From: an uncultured Roseiflexaceae bacterium
Lineage (GTDB): Bacteria; Chloroflexota; Chloroflexia; Chloroflexales; Roseiflexaceae
Direction: 5' to 3'
Assembly (NCBI GenBank): GCA_937988885.1
Contig: CALKHR010000130.1
Location: 1 to 46,736 of the forward strand
Length of the DNA: 46,736 nucleotides
Each line of letters starts with the position of its first letter. Position 1 is the stretch's first letter. The notes below the pieces were generated by a model. That model did not search any database and had not been told where the DNA came from. It saw only the letters and a list, made by a program, of their open reading frames with translations. Made by a program: the position numbers and the translations under genes. Positions 27,482 through 36,508 of the stretch are shown one piece after another.

Positions 27482-28117
27482 TCACAAGGTTGTTGGAAGC
27501 GCGTGCAGTTGAGAGAGTTCAAGGGTAGAAGGAAGTGCCTGCGCCTCAACAACATGTGATGTTAGGAGATGCTCTCGTTGCAGGATCCATGTCACTGCAT
27601 GTGCGAGATGATCTGCGACGAAATGAGCTGGGACGTGATACATCTCAGGGAGTTGTAACTGTTCGGCTCCACGGCCAGAACGTACGAGAACAGTATGGCA
27701 ACCAGCCTCGAACCCCGCGGCGATATCGGTCCACGCATCGCCGATCATGTACGAGCCTGTCAGATCGATACGCCATTGGTGAGCTAAGTCGAACAACATT
27801 CCGGCGCGGGGCTTGCGGCACCCGCACTGCTCGTGCGAATCGTGTGGGCAGTAGCGAATATCCTTGATCTCGCCGCCGTGTTGCTCTATCTCTCGCACCA
27901 TGCGCTCGTGAATGTCATCGATCACGTGGGCATGCACCATGCCGCGGTTCACGATCGCTTGATTCGTCACTACAAATATGGGCCAACCGGCTTGTTGGAG
28001 CGCGCGAAACGCCTCGAATACGCCTGGCAGGAAGCGGAACTCATCCCACGATTTCACGTGATCGCGGCGGTTCTCGCCAATCACACCATCGCGATCAAGA
28101 AAAATAGCTCGTATCAT
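27482..28117 (-). CDS. gmhB: HAD-IIIA phosphatase, D-glycero-D-manno-heptose 1,7-bisphosphate 7-phosphatase-like
   Basis: About 211 residues from the ATG at 28117 (GGGGA 3 nt upstream). FLDRDGVI holds the catalytic Asp8 and Asp10; VVTNQA is HAD motif 2; GDAWTDIAAGFEAGC is motif 4. A zinc site, C90-x-H92 ... C98-x-C100, matches the GmhB subgroup exactly. It would remove a phosphate from heptose 1,7-bisphosphate. Directly downstream (47 bp) of the heptose-kinase-like gene, so the two act in one pathway. The C-terminal 25 residues have no known counterpart. The annotated 16 extra residues upstream are unlikely. Confidence 0.85.
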   Translation of the reverse strand: MIRAIFLDRDGVIGENRRDHVKSWDEFRFLPGVFEAFRALQQAGWPIFVVTNQAIVNRGMVHAHVIDDIHERMVREIEQHGGEIKDIRYCPHDSHEQCGCRKPRAGMLFDLAHQWRIDLTGSYMIGDAWTDIAAGFEAGCHTVLVRSGRGAEQLQLPEMYHVPAHFVADHLAHAVTWILQREHLLTSHVVEAQALPSTLELSQLHALPTTL

Positions 28118-28164
28118 TGTTCCCCCATTGTCGCCAAGATGCGTCCACATCTTTGGAGACAGCA

Positions 28165-29211
28165 TTACGTCGAGTAATTCAATGGCGAATCGAACATATC
28201 GGTATGTAACAGAACTCGCGTCCCCTCAAACTCAAAGGCACAATGCATTTGTTGAAGGCCTAATTCTTGGAGCGCACCTCGTACATCCGATTGATGTTCG
28301 TCGGGGCAATACAGCATCAAGAAGCCGCCTCCGCCGGCCCCCGTGATCTTGCCGCCTAACGCGCCATTTCGGCGAGCGCTCTCGTAGGCTTTATCAATGG
28401 CCGGATTGCTGATACCGCTAGCTAACTGTTTTTTAAACTGCCAACTTGTGTCGAGCAGTTGGCCGAAATCGTCGAGTCGCCCCTCTTCCAACGCCGCCTT
28501 GATCTGCCAACCAAGCTCTTTGATGCGATGCAGCGATTCGAGCGTGCGGCCACTGTCCTGTTCGCTGGCTGCGCGCTGTTCGTGCAGAATCTCGCGAGCT
28601 TGGCGCGTTGCGCCGGTGTAGAACAGCATCAGGCGCCGTTCGAGCGTGCGGATGCTCGACGCGCTCATCTTCAGTGGCGTCACGCGCACGCCCTCGGCGC
28701 TGAACTCAAGACAATTCAAGCCTCCGAACGCAGCCGCATACTGATCCTGCTTCCCAATCGGTGCCTCCAGGCGTTTCGTCTCGATCTCATACGCCATCTC
28801 GGCCAGCTCCGCGCGGCTCATGGCCCTGCGTGTGAGCGTGCTGAACACGGTGCAGAGCATCACCGAGAATGCGCTCGACGAGCCGAGTCCTGTGCCCGGA
28901 GGAACTTCCGAGGCGATAAACACATTGACAGGTATTTGAAAGTTGAAATGTTGGTGGATTTCGCGGCAGAGTTTCATCTCCACGTTGTTGTTGTTGTATG
29001 GCTCGCCTGCCAGCGGTACACTCAGTATCGAAGAGCGGTAATCGGTGGAGATGGCCTGAAACGTCGTATCGAAGTTCCTGCTCACGATTCCGTAGATGTA
29101 CTTGTTAATCGAGCCGCTTACGACCATTCCCCCGAAACGCTCGTAATAGGCTGCGAGATCGGTTCCGCCTCCGCCGAAGCTGATGCGGACAGGAGTTCGA
29201 GCAATCAGCAC
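28165..29211 (-). CDS. hddA: GHMP kinase, D-glycero-D-manno-heptose 7-phosphate kinase-like (GTG start)
   Basis: 348 residues. The initiation codon is GTG at 29211, with AAGGAA 7 nt upstream. Family motifs: ARTPVRISFGGGGTDL at the start, PPGTGLGSSSAF (ATP-binding, residues 104-115) and KITGAGGGGFL (motif 3). This subgroup phosphorylates heptose 7-phosphate at C1 in the GDP-heptose route (HddA); fucokinase-like activity is the main alternative. It sits upstream of the GmhB-like phosphatase, and the remaining two pathway enzymes are at 36984-38302. A 251-bp gap (29212-29462) precedes it and may hold a promoter. Confidence 0.84.
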   Translation of the reverse strand: MLIARTPVRISFGGGGTDLAAYYERFGGMVVSGSINKYIYGIVSRNFDTTFQAISTDYRSSILSVPLAGEPYNNNNVEMKLCREIHQHFNFQIPVNVFIASEVPPGTGLGSSSAFSVMLCTVFSTLTRRAMSRAELAEMAYEIETKRLEAPIGKQDQYAAAFGGLNCLEFSAEGVRVTPLKMSASSIRTLERRLMLFYTGATRQAREILHEQRAASEQDSGRTLESLHRIKELGWQIKAALEEGRLDDFGQLLDTSWQFKKQLASGISNPAIDKAYESARRNGALGGKITGAGGGGFLMLYCPDEHQSDVRGALQELGLQQMHCAFEFEGTRVLLHTDMFDSPLNYST

Positions 29212-29432
29212 GTCAAACTTCCTTTTCTGCCGCTGATCCTGCGTTGTTTAGTGGTGCAGCGGCCCTATGATGCGTTTAGTCTGTGTGGAATTGGTGTAGG
29301 CAAGCGCTGATCATGCCGATGCCATATGCTACTTATACTCCTCATGCATAAATCACGAATGAGTAAAAGTTGCTATGACTTAACAGTTTCGTCAGACTGT
29401 TCGCTACCGAATGATCAGAGCGGGAAACAATA

Positions 29433-29457
29433 GCGCTCAGGTTCTGAGAAGGAGCGC
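29433..29457. other. Inverted repeat in the 251-bp gap before the GHMP kinase
   Basis: GCGCTC at 29433-29438 pairs with GAGCGC at 29452-29457; inside, CTCAG-GTT-CTGAG (29437-29447 approximately) offers an alternative hairpin. It sits a few bases after the stop of the glycosyltransferase gene (29463). There is no T-run on the minus strand, so it could be a processing or attenuation site rather than an intrinsic terminator. The rest of 29212-29462 holds no gene that I can support. Confidence 0.35.
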
Positions 29458-29462
29458 GAATC

Positions 29463-30641
29463 CTACGCTTGTGCGTAGCGTTCCACCAGACGGTTGGCGT
29501 TGTTCAACCAACTGTGGTGTGTTTCGACATATGTGCGCCCCGCCTCGCCCAATTGCTGGCGGCGTTGTGGTTGCTCAAGCAGCTCCAGCACGGCTTGGGC
29601 AAATGCGCTTGGGCTGTTTGCTTGGAGCAGCGCTGCTCGGGCCTCGGGCGCCAACGCTTGCGTTGCCTGTGGGGTGGCCACCACAGGGGTTGCGGTCGCC
29701 ATTGCCTCCAGCACCTTGTTCTGGATGCCCACGCCGTAGCGCAACGGCACTACTGCGATGGTGCTCTGATGGAGCATCTTCGCCATCGAATCGACAGCGC
29801 CAGTCACGCGGATGCGCGCATCGGAGCCGAGCGCCACGATGCTCGGCGTGGGGTCGCGGCCAGCGATCACACACTCGACATCGGGTCGCTCGCGCCAGAT
29901 CAACGGCATAATCTCGCGCCCCAAGTAGAGCGCTGCCGCCTCATTCGCGTGATAGCTCATCTTGCCGCTCAACAACAGGGTCGAGCGAGGCCGCTCCGTT
30001 GCAGCGACGGGCGTAAACATCTCCATATCCACGCCATTGGGGATCACGCTGATGCTCGGTGCAGGAGCATCGGTGGCTTGCAACTGTCGTAGCGCCCACG
30101 CATCCTCGGGCGATGTCACCACTACTTGGCGGAACGTGGCCCCGTAGCGCCCCTCGGCGTAGCGGGTGCGCGCCAAGTCGAGGAAGGCTCGCAGGCGGCC
30201 TCCGAGTGAGACGCCCTGCCGGATTGTGCGCTCGAACAACAGGCTGATGCAATCGACAGCATCGAGCAGGACAGGCCACTCGCGGAGCGCCAAGCCGTAA
30301 CTAGAGCCGCGCAAATGCTCGACATGCACAACATCATGCTTATCCATCAGCCGACGAGCCGTGTTCACCAGCGCTTGCGAGGCTCCGTACGCCATCTGCA
30401 ACGGCCATCGGCTTGGCAGTGCCCGCAGCGCTTGCACAGCCGCCTGTCGCGACGATGTGGGCACCGTGATCACCGCGCGGCACCAACGCCGCAGTTCCGC
30501 CAACGCTTGCGGCTCCTCATCGGCTTGCGCCAAACAGAGCAACGTTACATCGTGGCCTAAACGCGCCAAATGGCGGATGAACTGGTACGGTCGCACACGG
30601 ATCGGGGAAGGTACATACGGCGTGAGGTAGAGAATGCGCAT
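29463..30641 (-). CDS. GT4-type glycosyltransferase
   Basis: 392 residues. MRILYLTPYVPSPIRVRPYQFIRHLARLGHDV is a typical N-terminal GT-B segment; the middle has SVIPNGVDMEMFTP and the donor site is VVPLRYGVGIQNKVLEAMATATPVVAT. It is a paralogue of the proteins at 10175-11365 and 30797-32050. It is in a stretch with longer gaps than the rest of the cluster: 155 bp upstream (30642-30796) and 251 bp downstream, neither of which holds a recognisable gene. Confidence 0.87.
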   Translation of the reverse strand: MRILYLTPYVPSPIRVRPYQFIRHLARLGHDVTLLCLAQADEEPQALAELRRWCRAVITVPTSSRQAAVQALRALPSRWPLQMAYGASQALVNTARRLMDKHDVVHVEHLRGSSYGLALREWPVLLDAVDCISLLFERTIRQGVSLGGRLRAFLDLARTRYAEGRYGATFRQVVVTSPEDAWALRQLQATDAPAPSISVIPNGVDMEMFTPVAATERPRSTLLLSGKMSYHANEAAALYLGREIMPLIWRERPDVECVIAGRDPTPSIVALGSDARIRVTGAVDSMAKMLHQSTIAVVPLRYGVGIQNKVLEAMATATPVVATPQATQALAPEARAALLQANSPSAFAQAVLELLEQPQRRQQLGEAGRTYVETHHSWLNNANRLVERYAQA

Positions 30642-30796
30642 AGCTGCCGCCTTAGTCTATCTACCAAATGAGCGATTCTGAAGCGATACAGAGCGTGGTG
30701 TTTCGTGCGATGGCGCTGCTTGAGCGCCCTGCAAGCGATTCCTGAGCATATACCGTGTGGCAGAGTACAGTGTAGTCATAGATGCACCTTCTCTCC

Positions 30797-32050
30797 TCAC
30801 TTCGTCTTTTCACCGACGGCTAATTCATCGGGGCGGGCATAACGATCGCCGAGTTTTCGCCCGACCGCCAGCGCTCGTTCGTACACCGACTCGATCTTCG
30901 GGCAGACCATACGCCAATCGTAGTGGGTCAGCACATGCGAACGCCCAGCCTTCGCGAGCCGATCCGCCAACGCGCGGTCGCGCAGCACGCGCAGCACAGC
31001 CGCCGCGAAATCGGCTGGCTCATCCGCGATCAGCAAATGCTCACCATCCTTTACATCGATGCCCTCGGCCCCGATCGTGGTCGAGACCACCGGAATGCCA
31101 CGGGCCAGCGCCTCCAGAATCTTGACGCGCATTCCGCCACCGGCGCGGAGCGGCACAATCAACAGCGCGCTGGAGGCCAGATACGAAGTGGGATCGGCCA
31201 CGAACCCCGTCACCTCCACGTGTGGCTGTTCTCCGAGCGCCACCACCTCGGGTGGCGGGTTCGCGCCAACGATGAAGAACGGCGCATCGGGAGCCTCTTG
31301 GCGGATCAGCGGCAGCACCTCGCGGCTGAACCACATCACCCCATCGATGTTGGGCGGCCAATACATCGTCGCCATACTGAGGATGCCATTCGCGTCCGGC
31401 TTGCGCGGCACGGTCTGGATCCCGCTCACATCTACCGCGATCGGGATGACCGTGATCGGTTCGGGCGCGCCAGCCGCCAGCAGTGCGGCGCGATCCTCGG
31501 CGCTCACCGCCATTACGGCATCGGCTTCGTGACAAACCTGGCCCTCGTAGCGGCGCAACCGACGCCACTCCAACTCCAGCAGCAAGCGCATCAGGCCGCG
31601 CTCCTGCTTGGCCATCCGCTGGAAGATCGTCCACACCGCGTTGTGCTCGTCCAACACCATCGGCAAGCCGGTCGCCTGCGCAAAACTCGCCATATTCAGT
31701 TGATCGGCGTGCACTATATCGAACGTCTGCTGTTGGACCAGATGCTGCAACAACGCGCGCATCGGCGCACTCTCGTCGCGCAACATCAGGAACGGGCGAC
31801 GATTGACGAAACTCGCCAACAGGTAGCCGATATCGCGGATGCGCGACCTCTGGATGGGCACCGTATGCACACCGCCTGTGCAGAGCGGTTCTAGCGCGTG
31901 AGCGGCGGCCCGCTCGGCCTCATCGCGCACGAACGACACCAGTGTGACCGTGTGATATTTCGCCAAATAGTGCAGCAGAAAGTGTGTCTTAATGCGTGGC
32001 CCGCTGTTGGGCGGGTTCGGCACCACTTGGGTCAGCAGCAAGATACGCAT
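30797..32050 (-). CDS. GT4-type glycosyltransferase
   Basis: 417 residues. MRILLLTQVVPNPPNSGPRIKTHFLLHYLAKYH at the start; FDIVHADQLNMA; TVIPIAVDVSGI; and donor site IVPLRAGGGMRVKILEALARGIPVVST, then GAEGIDVKDGEHLLIADEP. The same GAEG/KGIEG-D-V-x-D-G-x-H-L-L tail is seen in the protein at 10175, so the two are likely duplicates of one ancestral enzyme. The 40 bp between its start and the preceding stop (32051-32090) are non-coding. Confidence 0.87.
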   Translation of the reverse strand: MRILLLTQVVPNPPNSGPRIKTHFLLHYLAKYHTVTLVSFVRDEAERAAAHALEPLCTGGVHTVPIQRSRIRDIGYLLASFVNRRPFLMLRDESAPMRALLQHLVQQQTFDIVHADQLNMASFAQATGLPMVLDEHNAVWTIFQRMAKQERGLMRLLLELEWRRLRRYEGQVCHEADAVMAVSAEDRAALLAAGAPEPITVIPIAVDVSGIQTVPRKPDANGILSMATMYWPPNIDGVMWFSREVLPLIRQEAPDAPFFIVGANPPPEVVALGEQPHVEVTGFVADPTSYLASSALLIVPLRAGGGMRVKILEALARGIPVVSTTIGAEGIDVKDGEHLLIADEPADFAAAVLRVLRDRALADRLAKAGRSHVLTHYDWRMVCPKIESVYERALAVGRKLGDRYARPDELAVGEKTK

Positions 32051-32090
32051 AACTTCATCCTTGCAGAACGTTCTAGCGCGGAAGAATGCC

Positions 32091-33734
32091 CTATTTCACC
32101 ATGTAGACCCGTGCGTGCGGCTGCTCGAATACCAGTTCCAGCCCTGCCGCATCGAGCGCAGGACCAGCACCCGCCGCAAGTTCAGCATCGCCAGCCAGCA
32201 CATAGCGCACGTTGTAGCGCTCGATCACAGCTTGGCGTTGGTTTTGTGCACTTGTCGGCGCGAAGAACAGCGCGACCTCATCGCGTTTAGTGTAGTAATC
32301 GACCGATTGCGCCCAGTGGGCCAGCACCGCCCGTTTGCCGGAGAGCGCCGGAGCGTATTGACCCAATGTCTCGCTGCTCAGCACCACCTCGTGATCGGGC
32401 TGCTGGTTCAGCCATTCCAACGCCGCAACCTCATCGCGATGCAGGAAGTACGGCGCGCTCTGGCGGTTTAGGTCGAGCACGCGCCAACTCAACAGGTAGA
32501 CATTGATCGGCAACGCCAGCAGCAGCAGCCCGATCGGTGCCCAGCGCCGCAGCAGCGTGTACTTGCCGGGTGTCTCGGCGAACCGCAGCACCACGCGCAT
32601 CGCCAGCAAGGCCAGCGGCACTTGGTACGGGTTCAACATATGAATCTGGAAGTCGGTGGGGATGTACAACAGCCCGAACCCCACCACCACCCAACTCAGC
32701 AGCAGCAGATCGGCATCGCTGCGACGCCGCCAGAGCGCGGGCAGCGCTGCAACCGCCAACGGCAACTGCGGCCCGAAGATGATCAGCAAGTGCAGCGGGT
32801 TCGGCGTGAAGATGCCCGCGTTGGAGAATTGCGCCAACACCTGCCGCCACATCGGGTCGGTACTGGTCAGGTACGTGAAGTACGCGGCGGGCGGACTCGA
32901 CACCAGGCCGATGATCGTCAGGCCGATCGCGGAATGCCACGGCAGTTTGCCGCTGTTCCACCAGCGCAGCAGCACATACGCCCCTAGCACCAGGTAGATC
33001 GTCAGCAGGTCGTAGGCGTGTTGCACGCTCAACAGCAGCGCCACCACGGCGGCCAGCACGAACCAACGCATCTGATGGAGTCGCTCGGCCACCACAAACA
33101 GCCCGAAGATCGCGAACATCAGCGCAGCCGCGATCAAAAAGTGCGGGTAGCCGATCAGCGATAGAAAGGTGTTCGGCTCGGCCACCTGCGCATCGAGCGG
33201 GAACAACAGGTCGCTCCGACCCGACACATACTTCTCGATCACCCAGATCCAGCCCACGCCGCCGCCCAACAACACCAGCAACGTTGCCAACCAGCGCTCG
33301 CGGCGGCTCTCGGCCAGCAGCCCGTACAGCCAGAACAGCGTAAAGCCAAAGCTGAGTCCGGCGCAGATGCGCATCACTTGGAACACACCCGTAAAGCTCA
33401 GCCCTGTCCACAGTGCGAGATGCCCAAGCACCAGCCACAACAGGTTGAAGAAGGCCGGCTCGTTCGGCTCGGGCGTCATCCAATTGCTGACGATGAGCGA
33501 TTCCTGATGCGCGCGCAGCCAAGCGAAATACTGGGTGGTATCGGGCACATCCGAGACGATCCCCATATACACTTGCTGGCCGGATTCCTTCAGCAGCGCA
33601 TACAGGTGCGGCAGGCCCGTCAGCACCAACAAAGCCAGCAGCAGGAGGCTCAAGCGTCCATAATCGCCTCGAAACAGCGTCACATACGTGCGCTCGGTGG
33701 TCGGTTTCACCCGACTAGTGCTGGATTGAAGCAA
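32091..33734 (-). CDS. Multi-spanning GT-C-like membrane protein
   Basis: 547 residues with about 11-12 hydrophobic segments. The early loop VSDVPDTTQYFAWLRAHQESLIVSNWMTPEPNEPAF has acidic residues where GT-C enzymes keep their catalytic Asp. The last 110 residues are a soluble domain (AALEWLNQQPDHEVVLSS...GDAELA), as in many GT-C (GT39/GT83-like) proteins. Its first 20 bp overlap the end of the upstream membrane gene (33715). I would call it a probable polyprenyl-phosphate-dependent transferase; function unproven. Confidence 0.75.
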   Translation of the reverse strand: MLQSSTSRVKPTTERTYVTLFRGDYGRLSLLLLALLVLTGLPHLYALLKESGQQVYMGIVSDVPDTTQYFAWLRAHQESLIVSNWMTPEPNEPAFFNLLWLVLGHLALWTGLSFTGVFQVMRICAGLSFGFTLFWLYGLLAESRRERWLATLLVLLGGGVGWIWVIEKYVSGRSDLLFPLDAQVAEPNTFLSLIGYPHFLIAAALMFAIFGLFVVAERLHQMRWFVLAAVVALLLSVQHAYDLLTIYLVLGAYVLLRWWNSGKLPWHSAIGLTIIGLVSSPPAAYFTYLTSTDPMWRQVLAQFSNAGIFTPNPLHLLIIFGPQLPLAVAALPALWRRRSDADLLLLSWVVVGFGLLYIPTDFQIHMLNPYQVPLALLAMRVVLRFAETPGKYTLLRRWAPIGLLLLALPINVYLLSWRVLDLNRQSAPYFLHRDEVAALEWLNQQPDHEVVLSSETLGQYAPALSGKRAVLAHWAQSVDYYTKRDEVALFFAPTSAQNQRQAVIERYNVRYVLAGDAELAAGAGPALDAAGLELVFEQPHARVYMVK

Positions 33735-35211
33735 CGCTTTGTCCTTCTAGAGATGGCTCCGACAGGAGCACCGATGTCGTCGGTTGGGAACGCAAGCAGA
33801 ACCAGACCGCCCCCAGCATCAGCAGAACGAGCGGTATCAGCGAGAACAGGCCAGGCAGTCCAAGCACCATCCCGAGGTTGCGGGCGATGTCGCCGGATTG
33901 CCAGGCGGGCAAGGTATAATCGAGCCACGGATTGAGGATAGTATCGGGCGGAAACTGCTGACGGGCGATCCCTTCGGCCCAAGTCAGCACCACAGAGGCG
34001 CCGATCAGACCCACCAGCACAACGCGGCCTATCGCGATGCGCCAGAGCAGAACCGCCGTCCAACCTGCGCTCACCGCCAAGAACGGCACCATCGGCACGA
34101 TGTAGCGCGGTCCAGCGGAGAAGCCGCCCCACCACATCGCCGAACTGCTGTAGAACAACAGCAGGCTGAGCGAGGCCAGCAGCGACACCAACCACATCAC
34201 GCGGTACTGGCCACTGCGCCACCAGAACCGATAGCCGGGCACCGCCAGCAGCAACCACGGCGCTCGCACGAACATACCTCGGAACAGCCCGAACAGTAGC
34301 CCCCACAGCCCTTCAGGGTGCGGATACGTCAGGCTCATAAACCCGGTGTGATGCTGATCCTGCCAAAGCTCGGAATACTGGTAGCCAACCGGCCAAGGCG
34401 TGCCGAACGCTCGCAGATCGTAGACAACCAGCAGCACGATCGGTAGCAGCCCGCTGATCGTGAGCCATACCAGCGCGCTGAACGAGCGCCAGTTCCAGAG
34501 CGCCGCCAACCCGATCAGCAGCCCGGGCAGCACCACAGGGTACTCGCTAATCGCCGCCCAGCCCAGCAGCAGGCCGAGCAGTACAGCCCGGCTTGGGTGA
34601 TAGCTCTCCATACTCAGCGCCCAAGCGCCGAGCAGCAGCGCCGCCACCAGCGCGTGGCTGTAGAAGTTCCCGCTGTACACGGCCAGCATCGTGCCCAGAC
34701 TGTAGGCGAACGTGAGCAGCATTACCAAGCGAGAGTCGCTCACAAAGCGCTTGAGCAGCGCGATCAGCGCGAGCGCCGCCAGCGCCGAGGGCAGCGCGAT
34801 CGTCAAGCCCGTAAGCGCCACCTGCAGAATGAAGAAGCGCAGCTTCTCGCTCGCCAGCCCGGTGCCATCGGGATTGAGCGTAGCGCCCAGTGCCGCGCCG
34901 TTTGCCAAGCGCTCCAACACCTGCTGCGAGAACGGCAGATCGAAGATCGGCTGAAGCAACAGCGCAGCGGGCAACGCCAAGAACACCGGTCCGGGCGCTT
35001 TATCGCTGTATTTGTGGCCGTTGTACAAGGCGTAATCGCCAGTGTTCGCCGCATATGTGTCGATACGTACACTCTGCTCGATGCTGAGCGCCATCAAGAG
35101 ATCGAGGCGCGAGTTTTGGCTCCAATCGGCCCAACGTGGCAGCGTGTAGACATAACAAAACAGCAGCGCCACCACAATCATCCAGGATTGTCGTCGTGCC
35201 ATCATCATCAT
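33715..35211 (-). CDS. Multi-spanning GT-C-like membrane protein
   Basis: About 498 residues from the first of four consecutive in-frame ATGs (35211-35200); a TTG at 35232 would add seven residues and neither choice has a clear ribosome site. About 11 hydrophobic helices. The first outside loop carries DLLMALSIEQSVRIDTYAANTGDYALYNGHKYSDKAPG, which resembles the loop of GT39-like and related GT-C transferases with a conserved D and K. Two further loops are rich in Trp/Tyr. It is the second gene of the cluster after the antiterminator, with a 41-bp gap. The donor and acceptor are unknown. Confidence 0.72.
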   Translation of the reverse strand: MMMMARRQSWMIVVALLFCYVYTLPRWADWSQNSRLDLLMALSIEQSVRIDTYAANTGDYALYNGHKYSDKAPGPVFLALPAALLLQPIFDLPFSQQVLERLANGAALGATLNPDGTGLASEKLRFFILQVALTGLTIALPSALAALALIALLKRFVSDSRLVMLLTFAYSLGTMLAVYSGNFYSHALVAALLLGAWALSMESYHPSRAVLLGLLLGWAAISEYPVVLPGLLIGLAALWNWRSFSALVWLTISGLLPIVLLVVYDLRAFGTPWPVGYQYSELWQDQHHTGFMSLTYPHPEGLWGLLFGLFRGMFVRAPWLLLAVPGYRFWWRSGQYRVMWLVSLLASLSLLLFYSSSAMWWGGFSAGPRYIVPMVPFLAVSAGWTAVLLWRIAIGRVVLVGLIGASVVLTWAEGIARQQFPPDTILNPWLDYTLPAWQSGDIARNLGMVLGLPGLFSLIPLVLLMLGAVWFCLRSQPTTSVLLSEPSLEGQSVASIQH

Positions 35212-35252
35212 CTCGCTGATATGACCGCCCAAGAGCGGTGAAGTCGTAAGTA

Positions 35253-35828
35253 TCAGTGGGTGAGCGGCGAACGGATCGGGCGTCCGCGTCCTCGTGTTCG
35301 GCGTTCGCGTTTGGGTTGGGGCGGCATATCGAGGCGCTCCACGTGGGAGGCGGAGACCTCGAGCGTTCGTAGACTGCCAAGGAACTCGATCAGCACCTGG
35401 ACCCGTTGGTTCGGCTTGAGCGGCCCTTGGAAGATCGCCTCCAGATGCTGGAACGGCCCTTGTGTGATGCGCACGCGATCGCCAGGCTGAAACCGTGGCT
35501 TGCCACCATTGGCGTTCAGGAGCGCGAGTCGTTGCTGCAACGTAGGGATAGTGTCATCGGGGAGCGATTGCGGCACATCGTTGAAAGTAACAAGCCGCAC
35601 AATATTCGGCACCGCGTTGATATGGCTGGGCGCCACCTTGTATAAGTTTGCCTGCACAAAAAGATACCCCGGGAAAAGGGGTACCTGTCGAACATTCTGG
35701 TTCAATAATGGAAGATAAACGGATAGCCCCAACAATTCGTGGAGCGCTGCCGCAGCCTGTGGTTCTCGTTGAGATTTGCAGTGAATAACATACCATTGCT
35801 GAGTATTTGCAACTTGCAACATCGTCAT
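35253..35828 (-). CDS. NusG-family transcription antiterminator (RfaH/LoaP-like), first gene of the glycan cluster
   Basis: 191 residues; AGGGGTGA lies 3-4 nt before the first ATG (35828) and about 10 before ATG number 2 (35822). The NGN domain (about 10-105) has QQWYVIHCKSQREPQAA and the family hallmark PLFPGYLFVQANL; the KOW domain (about 112-165) has FQPGDRVRITQGPFQHLEAIFQG. A basic, Arg-rich tail ends the protein. Specialised NusG paralogues of this kind let RNA polymerase read very long polysaccharide operons, and its place at the head of a cluster of about 35 kb is the classic arrangement. General NusG is less likely because that gene usually lies beside secE and ribosomal proteins, absent here. 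Confidence 0.9.
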   Translation of the reverse strand: MTMLQVANTQQWYVIHCKSQREPQAAAALHELLGLSVYLPLLNQNVRQVPLFPGYLFVQANLYKVAPSHINAVPNIVRLVTFNDVPQSLPDDTIPTLQQRLALLNANGGKPRFQPGDRVRITQGPFQHLEAIFQGPLKPNQRVQVLIEFLGSLRTLEVSASHVERLDMPPQPKRERRTRGRGRPIRSPLTH

Positions 35829-35894
35829 AGAATCACCCCTAACCTATAAAAGGATGAGTTGATAACCCTATCGAGGTGAAGACCGAAAAGTGCC

Positions 35895-35905
35895 CACGCT
35901 CCGCC
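35895..35905 (-). promoter_or_regulatory. ops-like element in the leader of the antiterminator operon
   Basis: On the minus strand it reads GGCGGAGCGTG, followed by GGCACTTTTC. The ops element recognised by E. coli RfaH is GGCGGTAGCGTG followed by C and a T-run; the match lacks one T and has a 5-base insertion before the T-run. It lies 67-77 nt before the start codon of the NusG-like gene, directly after a perfect hairpin. Specificity in this phylum is unknown, so the similarity may be convergent or accidental. Confidence 0.4.
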
Positions 35906-35907
35906 AC

Positions 35908-35926
35908 CCAAATACGTTGTATTTGG
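35908..35926 (-). promoter_or_regulatory. Perfect 8-bp inverted repeat upstream of the ops-like element
   Basis: CCAAATAC-GTT-GTATTTGG on the plus strand: arms 35908-35915 and 35919-35926, loop of three. In the leader RNA it would form a small hairpin close to the candidate 5' end; in DNA it could be an operator. A weak minus-strand promoter (TTGCTC at 35960-35955, TATGAT at 35939-35934, spacing 15) would start transcription near here. Confidence 0.5.
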
Positions 35927-36129
35927 CATTACAATCATATATATGGCCTGATCGGAGCAATGGCTACGACAATCAGAGCTTCTGAACCAGACGACCTACT
36001 GCCTTTGGTATCGACACCACTTAGCGGTCGAAACCGATATCGGGGTGATGCAGACACCGAAACTCATGCTGTAGTCGTATGCAAATTATGGTGTGGGTTT
36101 TGTACTGTGAGTAATGAGTCGAGGTTTTT

Positions 36130-36172
36130 TGCACACGAGGTGTGCACAGTCGTAGCGTATTTGAGCGCTACG
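36130..36172. repeat. Two adjacent perfect inverted repeats in the intergenic leader region
   Basis: TGCACAC-GAG-GTGTGCA (36130-36146) and CGTAGCG-8 nt-CGCTACG (36151-36172) stand side by side. Both arms are perfect, 7 bp each. A T-run precedes the first hairpin on the plus strand, so it is not a standard terminator in either direction. These may be protein-binding palindromes or RNA hairpins in a long leader. Confidence 0.6.
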
Positions 36173-36338
36173 AACTGGTAGCGAACTATTCCAGACTTGA
36201 TGCTGTTGCTGGACCTCGGCATTGAGGGAGCAGTATTTATTTACAGCAAACCAGCGGCTGAGGCTGATTTTGATGAGTGCAATAGCGCCCACACACTCCT
36301 ACACTCATTCCGGTGCTGTAGAACGTATCAAGCAGGAA

Positions 36339-36356
36339 ACCAACAAACTTGTTGGT
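36339..36356. repeat. 18-bp perfect palindrome-like inverted repeat
   Basis: ACCAACAA-AC-TTGTTGGT with arms 36339-36346 and 36349-36356. It is compatible with binding of a dimeric regulator, or with a hairpin of 6 bp around a 6-nt loop. It lies midway in the 1.15-kb gap. Confidence 0.5.
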
Positions 36357-36508
36357 AACACCTATGTTATTCATATCAGACAAGAATGAACAAAGGACGA
36401 AAAATGATCGCTATTGTTTAAAATTTCTGTTATGTAGAATTATGTGATAGAAACTCTGTTTATTATGTTATTCTAAGCGAGAGTTTATAGAATTGTTAAC
36501 AATTATGC

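Noticed and set aside
36120..36146. Hairpin with T-run as a terminator
   Set aside because: The T-run lies before, not after, the stem on the plus strand, and no T-run follows on the minus strand.
35876..36181. 101-codon plus-strand frame upstream of the antiterminator
   Set aside because: Composition unlike a protein, no ribosome site, overlaps the leader elements.
36086..36292. 68-codon minus-strand frame in the intergenic gap
   Set aside because: No ribosome site, no recognisable family, and it covers the two perfect inverted repeats; a chance frame is more likely.
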